From: Cyclobacterium jeungdonense
Lineage (GTDB): Bacteria > Bacteroidota > Bacteroidia > Cytophagales > Cyclobacteriaceae
Assembly: GCF_010994275.1 (NCBI RefSeq)
Contig: NZ_WMCD01000002.1
Span: 1-64,000, forward strand
Direction: 5' to 3'
DNA length: 64,000 nt
Positions within the stretch are counted from its first letter, which is position 1. Each line of letters begins with the position of its first letter. Below the pieces are notes generated by a model. It was not told the origin of the DNA, searched no databases, and saw nothing but the letters and a program-made list of their open reading frames with translations. Positions 25,969-34,296 of the stretch are shown here, piece after piece. A program made the position numbers and the translations under genes.

Positions 25969-26421
25969 TTAAACTTTATTTTTAGAATCAAGGATTATGG
26001 TCACCGGACCATCATTTACAAGGGATACCTGCATGTTGGCTCCAAATACACCCGTTTCTATAGATTTACCCAATTGCTTAGTCATTTCTCTTATACATGT
26101 TTCATACAAGGGAACGGCTATATCTGGTTTGGCTGCCTTGATGTAGGAGGGCCTGTTTCCCTTTTTGGTACTGGCATGAAGCGTAAACTGACTGATAAGC
26201 AATACCTCCCCTTCACTATCCAGGATACTATTATTCATCACACCTTCCGAATCAGCAAAAATACGCATCTGAATCGCCTTCCGGCAGATCCATTCTATGT
26301 CTTCCCTTCCATCTGCGTCCTCAATTCCCAGTAAAATTACTAGCCCTGCCCCAATAGCCGCTTTCTCATTTCCCGCTATCCATACAGCGGCCTGGGACAC
26401 TCTCTGTAAAACTGCGACCAT
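25969..26421 (-). CDS. dtd: D-aminoacyl-tRNA deacylase
   Basis: A 150-residue enzyme that removes D-amino acids or glycine mischarged on tRNA. Both active-site motifs are present: SQFTL (in LLISQFTLHAS) and the Gly-cisPro motif GPVT (NDGPVTIILDS). The N-terminus MVAVLQRVSQAAV is typical and the length standard. It lies 4 bp after the stop of the preceding gene on the same strand, so it belongs to a small operon of unrelated housekeeping functions. Confidence 0.96.
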   Translation of the reverse strand: MVAVLQRVSQAAVWIAGNEKAAIGAGLVILLGIEDADGREDIEWICRKAIQMRIFADSEGVMNNSILDSEGEVLLISQFTLHASTKKGNRPSYIKAAKPDIAVPLYETCIREMTKQLGKSIETGVFGANMQVSLVNDGPVTIILDSKNKV

Positions 26422-26425
26422 ACCT

Positions 26426-27148
26426 TCATTGAGTCATTGTGTGCATTTCGGAGGAAGGGATGGTTTCGTATCCGGCTACATCTTCTCCACTATCTTTGAT
26501 CACCATTGCCTTGGCAACCTGGTAACCGTATATGGGTTTGTATTTTTTCAAAATCCCTAAAAATGTTAGGCCTTTCATCAGAATCTTTCCTACTTCCTCC
26601 CCAATTCGGTTTTCATTTCGGTCACCTAGCAAAAGAGAGGGTTGAAAAATACCAACATAGGTGAAGTCTATTCTTTTTAGGTCATCTTCTACTTCTCCCT
26701 TTACTTTATTATAAAAAACCGAGGATCCCGAATCAGCTCCAATGGCGCTCACGTAGAAAAAACGACTGGCACCAGTTCTCAACGCCATTCGGGCAAATCC
26801 AATTACAAAGTCATGGTCTACCTGATAAAATTTTTCCTTTGAGCCTGCAGCCTTAATGGTCGTCCCCAAGGCACAAAATGCAGAAAGTTGCACAGACTCT
26901 GTTTCAAGGCTTCTAATCAGGGGCTGAAAGTCCCCTCCCCTGTTTTGAAGGCGGATTTCTTCTATAACATTCAGCTGGTCCAACCCGCCAAAATCTACCT
27001 TTATTTGAACCAATTTGGGGTGCTTTAGGGCAAGGTCTCTTCTTCCAAATGAAATGACCCAGTCGTAGGCGGAGTTTTGGAATAACTGGTGAAGCAATTG
27101 CACCCCTACCAAACCGGACGAACCGGAAACCAATGCGACCCTGCTCAT
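26426..27148 (-). CDS. NAD(P)-binding Rossmann protein, HTATIP2/TIP30-like
   Basis: A 240-residue atypical SDR. The dinucleotide-binding glycine motif lies near the N-terminus (VALVSGSSGLVG), followed by CALGTTIKAAGS, and later FFYVSAIGADSGSSVFYNKVKGEVE with the family's Y-x3-K. It resembles eukaryotic TIP30/YbjT-like proteins, whose substrates are unknown. The start at 27148 (MSRVALV) overlaps the DUF1232 stop in an ATGA; the start 7 codons upstream would overlap further. Confidence 0.8.
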   Translation of the reverse strand: MSRVALVSGSSGLVGVQLLHQLFQNSAYDWVISFGRRDLALKHPKLVQIKVDFGGLDQLNVIEEIRLQNRGGDFQPLIRSLETESVQLSAFCALGTTIKAAGSKEKFYQVDHDFVIGFARMALRTGASRFFYVSAIGADSGSSVFYNKVKGEVEDDLKRIDFTYVGIFQPSLLLGDRNENRIGEEVGKILMKGLTFLGILKKYKPIYGYQVAKAMVIKDSGEDVAGYETIPSSEMHTMTQ

Positions 27149-27561
27149 ATCTGCCGATCGTTTTCCCATTCCAGAAAGCGCTCAATATCGGATTGAAGAC
27201 TCTTAAAAATGGCTAGTAGTACGGTAACGTCGTCCACATATCCAATGACTGGTATAAAATCCGGCACTAGATCTGTGGGCAGGGCGAAATAAAAGAGCCC
27301 CAAAACCAACAACCCCAGGGAGCGGCTCGAAAGACCGTTATACTGTTTATTGAGGTGTGCCCGTATCATCCTGATGAATACTTCTACCTGGTATTTTACC
27401 TGTGCAAAGGTGGGGTTTTGCGAAAGCTCCTTCCATTTAACGCTGGCTTTATCCAGCAACACACGTAATTTTCGCTCCGTGCTCGCAATATGCATCGCCC
27501 GGTTAAGGTAAATTGCTTTTGCCCTTTCAAAGAAGCCTTGCTCTTGGGTGGATTTTTGCAT
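27145..27561 (-). CDS. DUF1232 (YkvA-type) membrane-associated protein
   Basis: A 138-residue protein with the DUF1232 core: LLVLGLFYFALPTDLVPDFIPVIGYVDDVTVLLAIFKS-type hydrophobic segment at about residues 85-122, with the conserved PxDLxPDxIPxxGYxDD pattern. Function is unknown. The first half is basic and helical. It lies between the DUF7935-like gene (26-bp gap) and the Rossmann protein (4-bp overlap). Confidence 0.85.
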   Translation of the reverse strand: MQKSTQEQGFFERAKAIYLNRAMHIASTERKLRVLLDKASVKWKELSQNPTFAQVKYQVEVFIRMIRAHLNKQYNGLSSRSLGLLVLGLFYFALPTDLVPDFIPVIGYVDDVTVLLAIFKSLQSDIERFLEWENDRQI

Positions 27562-27587
27562 AATAATGTATACGATTTGTACGAGTA

Positions 27588-28109
27588 TTAGTAATACACG
27601 CGGATTTCATCCTTGATTCTCTTTAATGCCAGGCCAATGATATCCTTTTCTTGCTCTAATGCAAACTGGAAAATTTTTTTTGCCAGTTCCAGGCTCTTTT
27701 CGTTCCCATCTACTTGTTGGTACGACCTGTTGATTAGGGAAAGTGTCTGTTCTATGGCTGTTCGGACAGATTCCCAGGTATCATCCGAAAAATAAACCTG
27801 TTGGGAAAGGTTATGATTGAATTCATTTCTGACTTCTTCAACCAGTCTGCTGTGCAACTCTCCTGCTGTAAATCCGGGTTCGTTTATTCTGCGTACCAGA
27901 TTGTTTGGAGAGATTCGCTCCATCAGCAGGCACAACCTTTCCCCTGCCTGTAATCGAAGGGGGAGTAAAAGTTCCGTGTTTTTTGTTTTTATATCTAGCC
28001 ATTTCATTTCTTTTTCCTTCTTCAAAAATGATACCGCAATGATAAACATACCATAGATTACCAATCCGGCAGGAAGGACAATACTCAATATTTGTATCAG
28101 GTATTCCAT
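27588..28109 (-). CDS. Conserved hypothetical membrane-anchored protein (DUF7935-like)
   Basis: A 173-residue protein with one N-terminal membrane segment (about 5-29) and a soluble helical remainder with many charged residues and a repeated hydrophobic pattern. I do not recognise a catalytic motif. It resembles a conserved Bacteroidota hypothetical family, and its position at the head of the dtd-containing run is its only context. Confidence 0.6.
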   Translation of the reverse strand: MEYLIQILSIVLPAGLVIYGMFIIAVSFLKKEKEMKWLDIKTKNTELLLPLRLQAGERLCLLMERISPNNLVRRINEPGFTAGELHSRLVEEVRNEFNHNLSQQVYFSDDTWESVRTAIEQTLSLINRSYQQVDGNEKSLELAKKIFQFALEQEKDIIGLALKRIKDEIRVYY

Positions 28110-28219
28110 CGAACGCTGTTTTAAATCACAATATCCAAAATATTGTCAATTTATGCTATGTCCGAAGGCTTTTCTCTGGTAATTTTGAACCATTCCTAAA
28201 AGTATGACCTTTTCTGAAC

Positions 28220-28534
28220 ATGCGGATACCCATTAACATTACATCCCGGGCACTTAATGAGATCAAAAATATCATCACCAATAAGAATATTCCTGAAAAC
28301 TATTCTTTACGGGTAGGTGTAAAAGGCGGTGGCTGTGGAGGTGTATCCTATGCACTGGGTTTTGACCAGAGCCGGGAAGGAGATCAACAATTCGAAATGG
28401 AGGGAGTTTCTGTTTTGATAGAAAAAAAACATGTCATGTTTCTGATGGGCATGCAGATAGATTTTCATGAGAGCAACGAGGCCCGTGGATTCGTATTTAC
28501 CAATCCTGACATACCAAAAAGGCATGATGCCTGA
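28220..28534 (+). CDS. IscA/HesB-family protein lacking the C-terminal CGCG
   Basis: A 104-residue A-type Fe-S carrier-like protein: ITSRALNEIKNII, then LRVGVKGGGCGGVSYALGFD with the first conserved cysteine (C39), and later GMQIDFHESNEARGFVFTNPDIPKRHDA. Canonical IscA/ErpA/SufA end with a C-G-C ligand pair after the FxNPN segment; here that tail is replaced by DIPKRHDA. With one of three cluster cysteines left, it may bind metal differently or be a structural paralogue. No other isc/suf genes are nearby. Confidence 0.8.
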   Translation: MRIPINITSRALNEIKNIITNKNIPENYSLRVGVKGGGCGGVSYALGFDQSREGDQQFEMEGVSVLIEKKHVMFLMGMQIDFHESNEARGFVFTNPDIPKRHDA

Positions 28535-28560
28535 CCTGAATGGATAGAGGCTCCCCGCCT

Positions 28561-29022
28561 TCAAGCGAGTCCCTCAAAACCATATTGGGCCTGAGCCCAG
28601 AAGGCATCCAAGGCAATTATTCGGGGTTTTAAAAAAGAAATAATTTCAGGCCAATCGTCTTTATTCAGTACATTTACCCCAAGCAGACACTTTTCCACCT
28701 TGTGACCTGTATTTGCCGTTTCTTCTTCGTTGGAAGGACGCCAGGTCCAGGATTCTTCAAGTTGGATCTCCAGCAATTTTCGAAATGAGATGAGCTGTTC
28801 AAAAAGCAATTCTCCGATACCAGGGTCCGGATGCCGGATTTCTATCCCTATGCATGCTCTATCCCTCTCCGCAGACATGCGGAAATAGATATGGCGTATT
28901 CCGGTTTTATAATTTTTCCAATTAACAGGAGTCCCTTCGGCGGAGGGTACCGGCTTCATATATCCGCCGAATGCGGTCCAGAATTCCTGCTTTAGCTTGC
29001 TGACCTCGTTTCTGGTGTACAT
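28561..29022 (-). CDS. DUF4268 domain protein
   Basis: A 153-residue protein with features of DUF4268: an N-terminal LKQEFWTAFGGYMKPVPS segment, central VNWKNYKTGIRHIYFRMSAERDRACIGIEIR and C-terminal FLKPRIIALDAFW. The family is usually found alone or fused to nuclease domains; its role is unknown. It lies 6 bp downstream of folB on the same strand. Confidence 0.8.
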   Translation of the reverse strand: MYTRNEVSKLKQEFWTAFGGYMKPVPSAEGTPVNWKNYKTGIRHIYFRMSAERDRACIGIEIRHPDPGIGELLFEQLISFRKLLEIQLEESWTWRPSNEEETANTGHKVEKCLLGVNVLNKDDWPEIISFLKPRIIALDAFWAQAQYGFEGLA

Positions 29023-29028
29023 GTAATT

Positions 29029-29394
29029 TCATTGGTAGTCCTGTGGATAATTCACTTCCACCACCGAATAGTTAACCACTCCCCCAAGAGCCGGATTGTG
29101 TTTTTTTATGATCACGGAGATCTGTGTGGTGTCTGGATACACTTTTAATATATCCTGAATCATCAAGTGAGCAAGGTGCTCCAATAATTTTACCGGAACC
29201 TGCATGTGACCTTTGGCGATCTGGTAGAGTTTATAATAATCCACGGTTTTTTTCAGGTCATCATGAAGCATTGCCTGTCTAAAATCCGTTGCCACATGCA
29301 GGTCTACTGTGAAACGGTTGCCCAATTTTTTTTCCTCCGAAAAAACACCATGATAGGCGTGAAATTCGATGCCCTCCAACGATACCTTACCCAT
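29029..29394 (-). CDS. folB: Dihydroneopterin aldolase
   Basis: A 121-residue folate-pathway enzyme that cleaves dihydroneopterin to hydroxymethyl-dihydropterin. The motif GIEFHAYHGVFSEEKKLGNRFTVDL is diagnostic, with the catalytic Lys near residue 97 in VIIKKHNPALGG. The start at 29394 overlaps the DivIVA stop (TGATG). No other folate genes are adjacent. Confidence 0.92.
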   Translation of the reverse strand: MGKVSLEGIEFHAYHGVFSEEKKLGNRFTVDLHVATDFRQAMLHDDLKKTVDYYKLYQIAKGHMQVPVKLLEHLAHLMIQDILKVYPDTTQISVIIKKHNPALGGVVNYSVVEVNYPQDYQ

Positions 29395-30254
29395 CAATCA
29401 AACTGGTCAAAAAATGATCCGGATTGTTTTTTTTCGGATTTACCTTCCGGCTCGTTTTTTTCCTGAACGGAGTCTTCCTGCTGATTTGGTGTTTCAGAAT
29501 GGGCGTCCATAGGTTTTTCCGCGGAATTATTGGTATTTTGATCTTCTGGTGGATCCAACTCTTCCCTGCGGGCATCCTTCCGCACCGGCTGCTGCCAGGA
29601 ATAGGTGGAAGAAGGGTTCTCTTCCTCAGCGTCGGAAGGGCTCGCCCTTTTTGTTTCCCTACTCAGAGAGGAATAATAAGATTCTTTCCGTTGCAGGTCT
29701 TTAACCATACGAGTATGTGCTCCGGCATCGATTTCACTAAAATCCTCTTGCACCGTTTTCACATTTTCCAGCGTCTCAGCTGCTGTCTTTTTAAGGTTTT
29801 TCAATAGATAATCCCTTTGGGATTGCAATTTTTCGTAATTGTCCACTAGCAATTGCACGTCTTCTTTCAGGTCTTCAATAATATTTTTGGCCTGAGATTC
29901 CGCCTGATCCACCACGTTTCGTGCTTTGTTTTTAGATTCTGCATTGAGTGCATCTGCATTCATCTGGGCCTCCTTCAGGATAAGCTCAGCTGTTTTATTG
30001 GCTTGTTCGATGATACTGGCACCAGTATCTTCAGCAGTTTTGAGGGTTTTAAAAAGGGACTGCTCTACCTCTCGCAACTTGGAAGCTTCTTTTTCGGCCT
30101 GTTCGTATTTGACTTTCAGTGCATTTTTTTCCTCTATCAGTTTTTCCCATTCCTGCGAAAGGTAATTCATAAATGCCGCTACTTCCTCTTTGTCATAGCC
30201 TCTGAAATTTTTTTCAAAGGTCTTTTGGCGGATATCCAGGGGTGTAATTTTCAT
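29394..30254 (-). CDS. DivIVA-domain coiled-coil protein
   Basis: A 286-residue protein. Residues 1-40 carry the DivIVA/GpsB lipid-binding hairpin motif (ITPLDIRQKTFEKNFRGYDKEEVAAFM). A long coiled coil runs from about 35 to 190, followed by a disordered acidic and Pro/Ser/Asn-rich tail. In other phyla such proteins mark curved membrane and organise cell division or polar growth; their role in Bacteroidota is poorly known. It is coupled to folB by a 1-bp stop-start overlap. Confidence 0.88.
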   Translation of the reverse strand: MKITPLDIRQKTFEKNFRGYDKEEVAAFMNYLSQEWEKLIEEKNALKVKYEQAEKEASKLREVEQSLFKTLKTAEDTGASIIEQANKTAELILKEAQMNADALNAESKNKARNVVDQAESQAKNIIEDLKEDVQLLVDNYEKLQSQRDYLLKNLKKTAAETLENVKTVQEDFSEIDAGAHTRMVKDLQRKESYYSSLSRETKRASPSDAEEENPSSTYSWQQPVRKDARREELDPPEDQNTNNSAEKPMDAHSETPNQQEDSVQEKNEPEGKSEKKQSGSFFDQFD

Positions 30255-30291
30255 CTTGTTTTTTTTAAATCCACGGAATTAATGGCGGATT

Positions 30292-31218
30292 TTATTGGCT
30301 TATGTGTATATCCCAAACCGATATGGTTTTATCATCGCTTATTGCAACCACCTGATCCTTGTAGTCCGTCCAGATTACTTTATTAATCGAGGTTCCATGA
30401 CCTGCATGCCTGGCCTTATCGATTACTTTTAGCAATTTAAATTCGGACGCATCCCAGAGTTTGATCGATTTGTCCATGCTACAAGTTACAAAATACCTTC
30501 CGTCTTTACGAAAAGACAGGTAATTGATGGCATACATATGTGCTGCCACACTGGACAGCTGGCTAAAATCAGAGGTATCCCAAAATTTGAGCACGGCATC
30601 CCTTCCCCCGCTGATCAAGGTTTTCCCATTCGGCGAATAATTCAATGCAAACACCGAATTGCTGTGTCCCTCCAGCTTGGCCACCGGCCTCCATCCCTCC
30701 CATTCAAACACCTTTACCTGATGATCACTGGCACCCACGCTGAACTGGCGCCGAAGCGGGTCCACAGATAATACCCGTAAGGATTTTTCACTGATTTTCA
30801 AATGCTTTAGTAGGGAACGGGCTTCAATATCCAAAACGACCAGAACACCATCCCCGGTGGCAACCAAAAGCATGTCATCTACCACCTTTAAATCAAAAAT
30901 GGCATTGGAGGTGACTTTCAGAGACCAGACCTCTTTATTGTTTGTTAGATCAATGGCATGAACACCCTCAAAATTATGGCCAACAAAGAGCAAATTTCGC
31001 TTTTTGTCGATAGCAAGAGCGTAAACCGAATGGGGCAGCTTTGCCAGTAAAACTCCATCCTTTGGCTCCCGGAGATCCCAGGCTACCACCATGCCATCTC
31101 CCGAACCGGTGTAAAAATGCTCCGGAGATACCCCTCCGGATAGGGCATACACAGAGTGGTTGTGACCTCGTAATGTGTTGAGTTTATTTACTTGAATTTT
31201 TGGCATATATTGCATCAT
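30292..31218 (-). CDS. WD40 beta-propeller protein
   Basis: A 308-residue protein made of about seven WD40 repeats, for example DGMVVAWDL, DAVLKFWDTSDF, MDKSIKLWDASEF and the final KTISVWDIHIS. The beginning LNTLRGHNHSVYALSGG and the closing strand suit a seven-bladed Velcro closure. There is no signal peptide, so it is probably cytoplasmic and binds a protein partner. I chose ATG 31218 because the longer frame overlaps the divergent PPTase gene. Function unknown. Confidence 0.82.
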   Translation of the reverse strand: MMQYMPKIQVNKLNTLRGHNHSVYALSGGVSPEHFYTGSGDGMVVAWDLREPKDGVLLAKLPHSVYALAIDKKRNLLFVGHNFEGVHAIDLTNNKEVWSLKVTSNAIFDLKVVDDMLLVATGDGVLVVLDIEARSLLKHLKISEKSLRVLSVDPLRRQFSVGASDHQVKVFEWEGWRPVAKLEGHSNSVFALNYSPNGKTLISGGRDAVLKFWDTSDFSQLSSVAAHMYAINYLSFRKDGRYFVTCSMDKSIKLWDASEFKLLKVIDKARHAGHGTSINKVIWTDYKDQVVAISDDKTISVWDIHISQ

Positions 31219-31249
31219 ACTTTCACCACCCAGCTCATTTTGAGTAACC

Positions 31250-31879
31250 ATGTTAACAAAAATAGAAAAAATTAGTCCTTTATCTGCTTTTGCTGTCAAC
31301 AATATTCATGAATCCAATACCCTTCCAATGGACTTTTTAAGCTTTCGTGAAAAACTTTCCCTGGCAAATATTGGCCACCTACGTAAAAAAATGGAATGGA
31401 AAGGAGCGAGGCTGGCCATAAAAGCTGCCCTGGAAAGCATTCAACTTCCTTATCCTGGTTTTTACAAAGACTCCCATGGAAAATCCCACACCATGGATGG
31501 TTACGGCTTTGTTTCACTTACTCATCATGGCGATTTGGCAGCAGCCATCTTTCACAAAGAAATGCCGGTAGGAATAGATCTGGAAAGAGTGCGGGAAAAA
31601 ACCGTGCCCCTCGGAAGAAAATACCTGGACCCTAAAGAAATGGACTTTTTAGGCGATGATCCTTACCTGTATTCCCTAGCCTGGTCTGTAAAAGAAACCA
31701 TTTTTAAATGTCAGGGCAGGAAAGGAATCAGTCTCCGGCAAAATATTCTGCTGCAGCCCTTCACTAAATCAGAAACGGTGATTAAAGGGAAAATATACGG
31801 AACCGATTTTGCGGACCACCACTATTCAGTAAAGGTCATCTCCGAAAATGATATCATTCTTACGTATACCGTCTGGTGA
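31250..31879 (+). CDS. 4'-phosphopantetheinyl transferase
   Basis: A 209-residue Sfp/AcpS-superfamily enzyme that attaches the phosphopantetheine arm of CoA to carrier proteins. The substrate motifs are in order: FVSLTHHGDLAAAI, then the Mg-binding VGIDLERV, then LAWSVKETIFKCQGRKGI. Length suits the single-chain (Sfp-like) type. It is divergent from the WD40 gene with only about 31 bp between starts. An internal ATG at 31307 cannot be excluded as the start. Confidence 0.85.
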   Translation: MLTKIEKISPLSAFAVNNIHESNTLPMDFLSFREKLSLANIGHLRKKMEWKGARLAIKAALESIQLPYPGFYKDSHGKSHTMDGYGFVSLTHHGDLAAAIFHKEMPVGIDLERVREKTVPLGRKYLDPKEMDFLGDDPYLYSLAWSVKETIFKCQGRKGISLRQNILLQPFTKSETVIKGKIYGTDFADHHYSVKVISENDIILTYTVW

Positions 31880-31914
31880 TTTTTTTTATCTTTGTTTAAT
31901 AAAAGATTTGTTCC

Positions 31915-32493
31915 ATGCGACGTTTTGGATGTTTTCTGGTGTGTTTTTTTTGGTTATCCCTGGTATGGGGACAGAGAATTGGTGCCATAGAACTGGTAGA
32001 TGCCTTTACGGGACAGTCGGTATCCATCTCGGATCAGGGGCCAGATGTTACCATGGTATTTATAGTCACCAGTTTGAATTGCCCCTATGCGAAACTGTAT
32101 GAAGAAAGAATTCTAGACTTGCATCAGCAGTATTCAGGTAGTAATGTTTTTTTTGCTCTTGTTAATCCTCATTCCTGGATGGAAGAAGAAAATCAGGACC
32201 ACATGCAGCAACTAACCTGGGCTCAAGATGCAGGCATTCCCTTCCTCATGGACAACGAGCAGGAATTTACCCGACAAACAGGTGCTAGAAAAATCCCCGA
32301 AGCCATTGTCATTTCCTCAGGACCAACTGGCTATTCTATCGCCTATCAGGGTGCCATTGACAACAATGCCCAATCCCCTGCCAGCGTTTCGGTTCGATAC
32401 CTGGACAATGCAATCCAAGATATTTTGTCTCGAAAAAGACCCGGTCCCGCCGTGACACGGGCCGTGGGCTGCAACATCCGAACGATCCACTAA
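31915..32493 (+). CDS. Secreted thioredoxin-fold (PRX-like) protein
   Basis: A 192-residue protein with a signal peptide (cleavage near residue 19, VWGQ). The thioredoxin fold carries TSLNCPYAKLYEERI with C56 but Ala59 in place of the second cysteine, and the cis-proline loop KIPEAIV. A C-terminal Cys lies in RAVGCNIR. This matches a periplasmic PRX-like/redoxin subgroup with the CPY motif rather than a classical CxxC oxidoreductase. It lies 36 bp after the PPTase gene and converges on the transglutaminase-like gene with a 4-bp 3' overlap. Confidence 0.82.
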   Translation: MRRFGCFLVCFFWLSLVWGQRIGAIELVDAFTGQSVSISDQGPDVTMVFIVTSLNCPYAKLYEERILDLHQQYSGSNVFFALVNPHSWMEEENQDHMQQLTWAQDAGIPFLMDNEQEFTRQTGARKIPEAIVISSGPTGYSIAYQGAIDNNAQSPASVSVRYLDNAIQDILSRKRPGPAVTRAVGCNIRTIH

Positions 32494-33338
32494 TCCTTAT
32501 CGAGAATTTCAAGCAACTCTTTTATCTCCTTGCTTTTATCGACCTCCCCAATTTTGTCAAAGGCAAAAACCAGGTTTCGCAGGGTTCTGCGGATGATATC
32601 CGTGTTCTCACAAGGCTCGTAATAAGCTGGCTGAGGTTCCAGTTTAAGGTGCTCCAGGTAATTGTTAATATCTTGCCGGGTAAAAATAAGCCCCTTATTA
32701 AAGGCGTTGATATAAAATTTAAATTTTCCGGACTTATAGGTAAGTACAAATAGGTTTGGCAGGTTGACGCCGTATATCGGCAGACCTAGTTTCCTGGCCA
32801 CCAATAAATAAACGGAACAGAGGCTGATGGGATTTCCCTTTTTGGTTTCTAAAACCGTTTTGATCATGCTGTTTCCAGGGCTGTGGAAATTCTTCGTATT
32901 CGCTGAAAACTTCAGGTCATTGAATAACACATTATTGATCAACTTGATTTTATCATAGACTGAAAGCTCGTTTTTAAAATTGGTCCAAACCTGAAAATAA
33001 ATTTGCTGCATGATGGCATTTAACTGCTCAAACTCCAATTCCGGATACAAATAAGTGTTGATAATCCACAGCCCTTCAAGTAATTCTTTTTCCTCTGAAT
33101 TTTTCCAACTTGCGAGGCGTTGCCGAAGCAGGTTTAGCTGCAGCTCGTGAACCAATTCTTCAATTTCCTTTTGCAACTCGGGATTGAACGAGCTTTCCCA
33201 TTTGTCTTCAAGAAAGGGAATCACATCATTTCCCAGCGAAATAATTTTTCCCCTGACATGATCCTTGATTTCCTGATCTGTATCATCCAATAAGGAAACC
33301 AGCGCATTTAATTCCTTGTCTGTTAGCTGACTGTCCAT
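32490..33338 (-). CDS. SirB1-type transglutaminase-like protein
   Basis: A 282-residue protein. The N-terminal 90 residues form HEAT-like helices (LVSLLDDTDQEIKDHVRGKII). The core from about 110-235 matches Transglut_core2 (SirB1): NSMIKTVLETKKGNPISLCSVYLLVARKLGLPIYGVNLP. The expected protease-like Cys/His/Asp set is not clearly conserved, as in other SirB1 proteins, so enzymatic activity is doubtful. Role unknown. Confidence 0.85.
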   Translation of the reverse strand: MDSQLTDKELNALVSLLDDTDQEIKDHVRGKIISLGNDVIPFLEDKWESSFNPELQKEIEELVHELQLNLLRQRLASWKNSEEKELLEGLWIINTYLYPELEFEQLNAIMQQIYFQVWTNFKNELSVYDKIKLINNVLFNDLKFSANTKNFHSPGNSMIKTVLETKKGNPISLCSVYLLVARKLGLPIYGVNLPNLFVLTYKSGKFKFYINAFNKGLIFTRQDINNYLEHLKLEPQPAYYEPCENTDIIRRTLRNLVFAFDKIGEVDKSKEIKELLEILDKD

Positions 33339-33435
33339 TAAGTAAATTGCTTCTTAAATTACTACCCCAATGTACCAATTTTTCTCCATTTCTCCTTGGA
33401 TCTGGCCTCATAGCTGGCCTGATTCCTTTCCGTGC

Positions 33436-34236
33436 TTAAAGGGATTCAATCTCTTCTTTATACGCTTTGATTGCACGAAATATGCCGGAGGCAACGTAGG
33501 TTTGACCGCTTTTACTGTTTAGGTAGCGTTCCTCACTACTGTTGGAAAGAAAACCCGTTTCTACCAAAACACTGGGCATACTGGTGGTCCACAACACATA
33601 AAAGGGCGCTTGCTTTACTCCCCGGGAGTGTCGATTAACACGGGTGGAAAAGTCGGTTTCAATTTTCTCGGCCAGGGATAAACTATTGGAAAAGTACGCT
33701 TTTTGCATCAGGTTAAACATCATGTAGGACTCAGGTGACTGGGGATCAAAACCCTCGTAATTTTCCTGATAATCGTCCTCCAACAAGATCACGGCATTCT
33801 CCCGTTTGACAATTTCAAAATTGCCGTTGAAGTTTTTGTTACCCATAACAAACGTTTCCGTGCCATGGACCCGGGAAGAAGAGGTGGCATTGCAATGGAT
33901 GGAGATAAAAAGATCAGCCCTGTTTCGGTTGGCAATGTTGGCCCGCTCTTTTAATTCGATAAATTTATCCGTAGTGCGGGTATAAATCACTTCTACTTCC
34001 GGCAATAATTCTTCGACATAGCCACCAACTTTCAGAGCCAGGGCCAGGACCACATCTTTTTCCCGGGAAACGTTCCCAATTGTACCCGGATCTTTTCCGC
34101 CATGCCCTGCGTCAATGACGATTGTTCGAAGTTTAAATTCCGTTTTTTTCTCTCCTGCCGTAGTGTTAGCGGAAAAAACAAAGGCCACAGAGAGCAAAGA
34201 AATTAAAAGAATATTTTTCAACCTGGTTCGTTTCAT
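33436..34236 (-). CDS. N-acetylmuramoyl-L-alanine amidase (Amidase_3)
   Basis: A 266-residue zinc amidase that cleaves peptide stems from peptidoglycan. After an N-terminal signal segment come the zinc ligands H45 (IDAGHGGKDPG), E59 (SREKDVV) and a His in FISIHCNA, then the catalytic Glu in SVLVETGFLSN. It acts in the periplasm, probably in daughter-cell separation. It is divergent from lptD, an arrangement frequent in Bacteroidota, with a gap of about 60 bp that must hold both promoters. Confidence 0.92.
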   Translation of the reverse strand: MKRTRLKNILLISLLSVAFVFSANTTAGEKKTEFKLRTIVIDAGHGGKDPGTIGNVSREKDVVLALALKVGGYVEELLPEVEVIYTRTTDKFIELKERANIANRNRADLFISIHCNATSSSRVHGTETFVMGNKNFNGNFEIVKRENAVILLEDDYQENYEGFDPQSPESYMMFNLMQKAYFSNSLSLAEKIETDFSTRVNRHSRGVKQAPFYVLWTTSMPSVLVETGFLSNSSEERYLNSKSGQTYVASGIFRAIKAYKEEIESL

Positions 34237-34296
34237 AAACGTTAATAACCTTAACTTTACGCAAAATTTAGAAATTTTTAAAGCAAACAGAAATTA

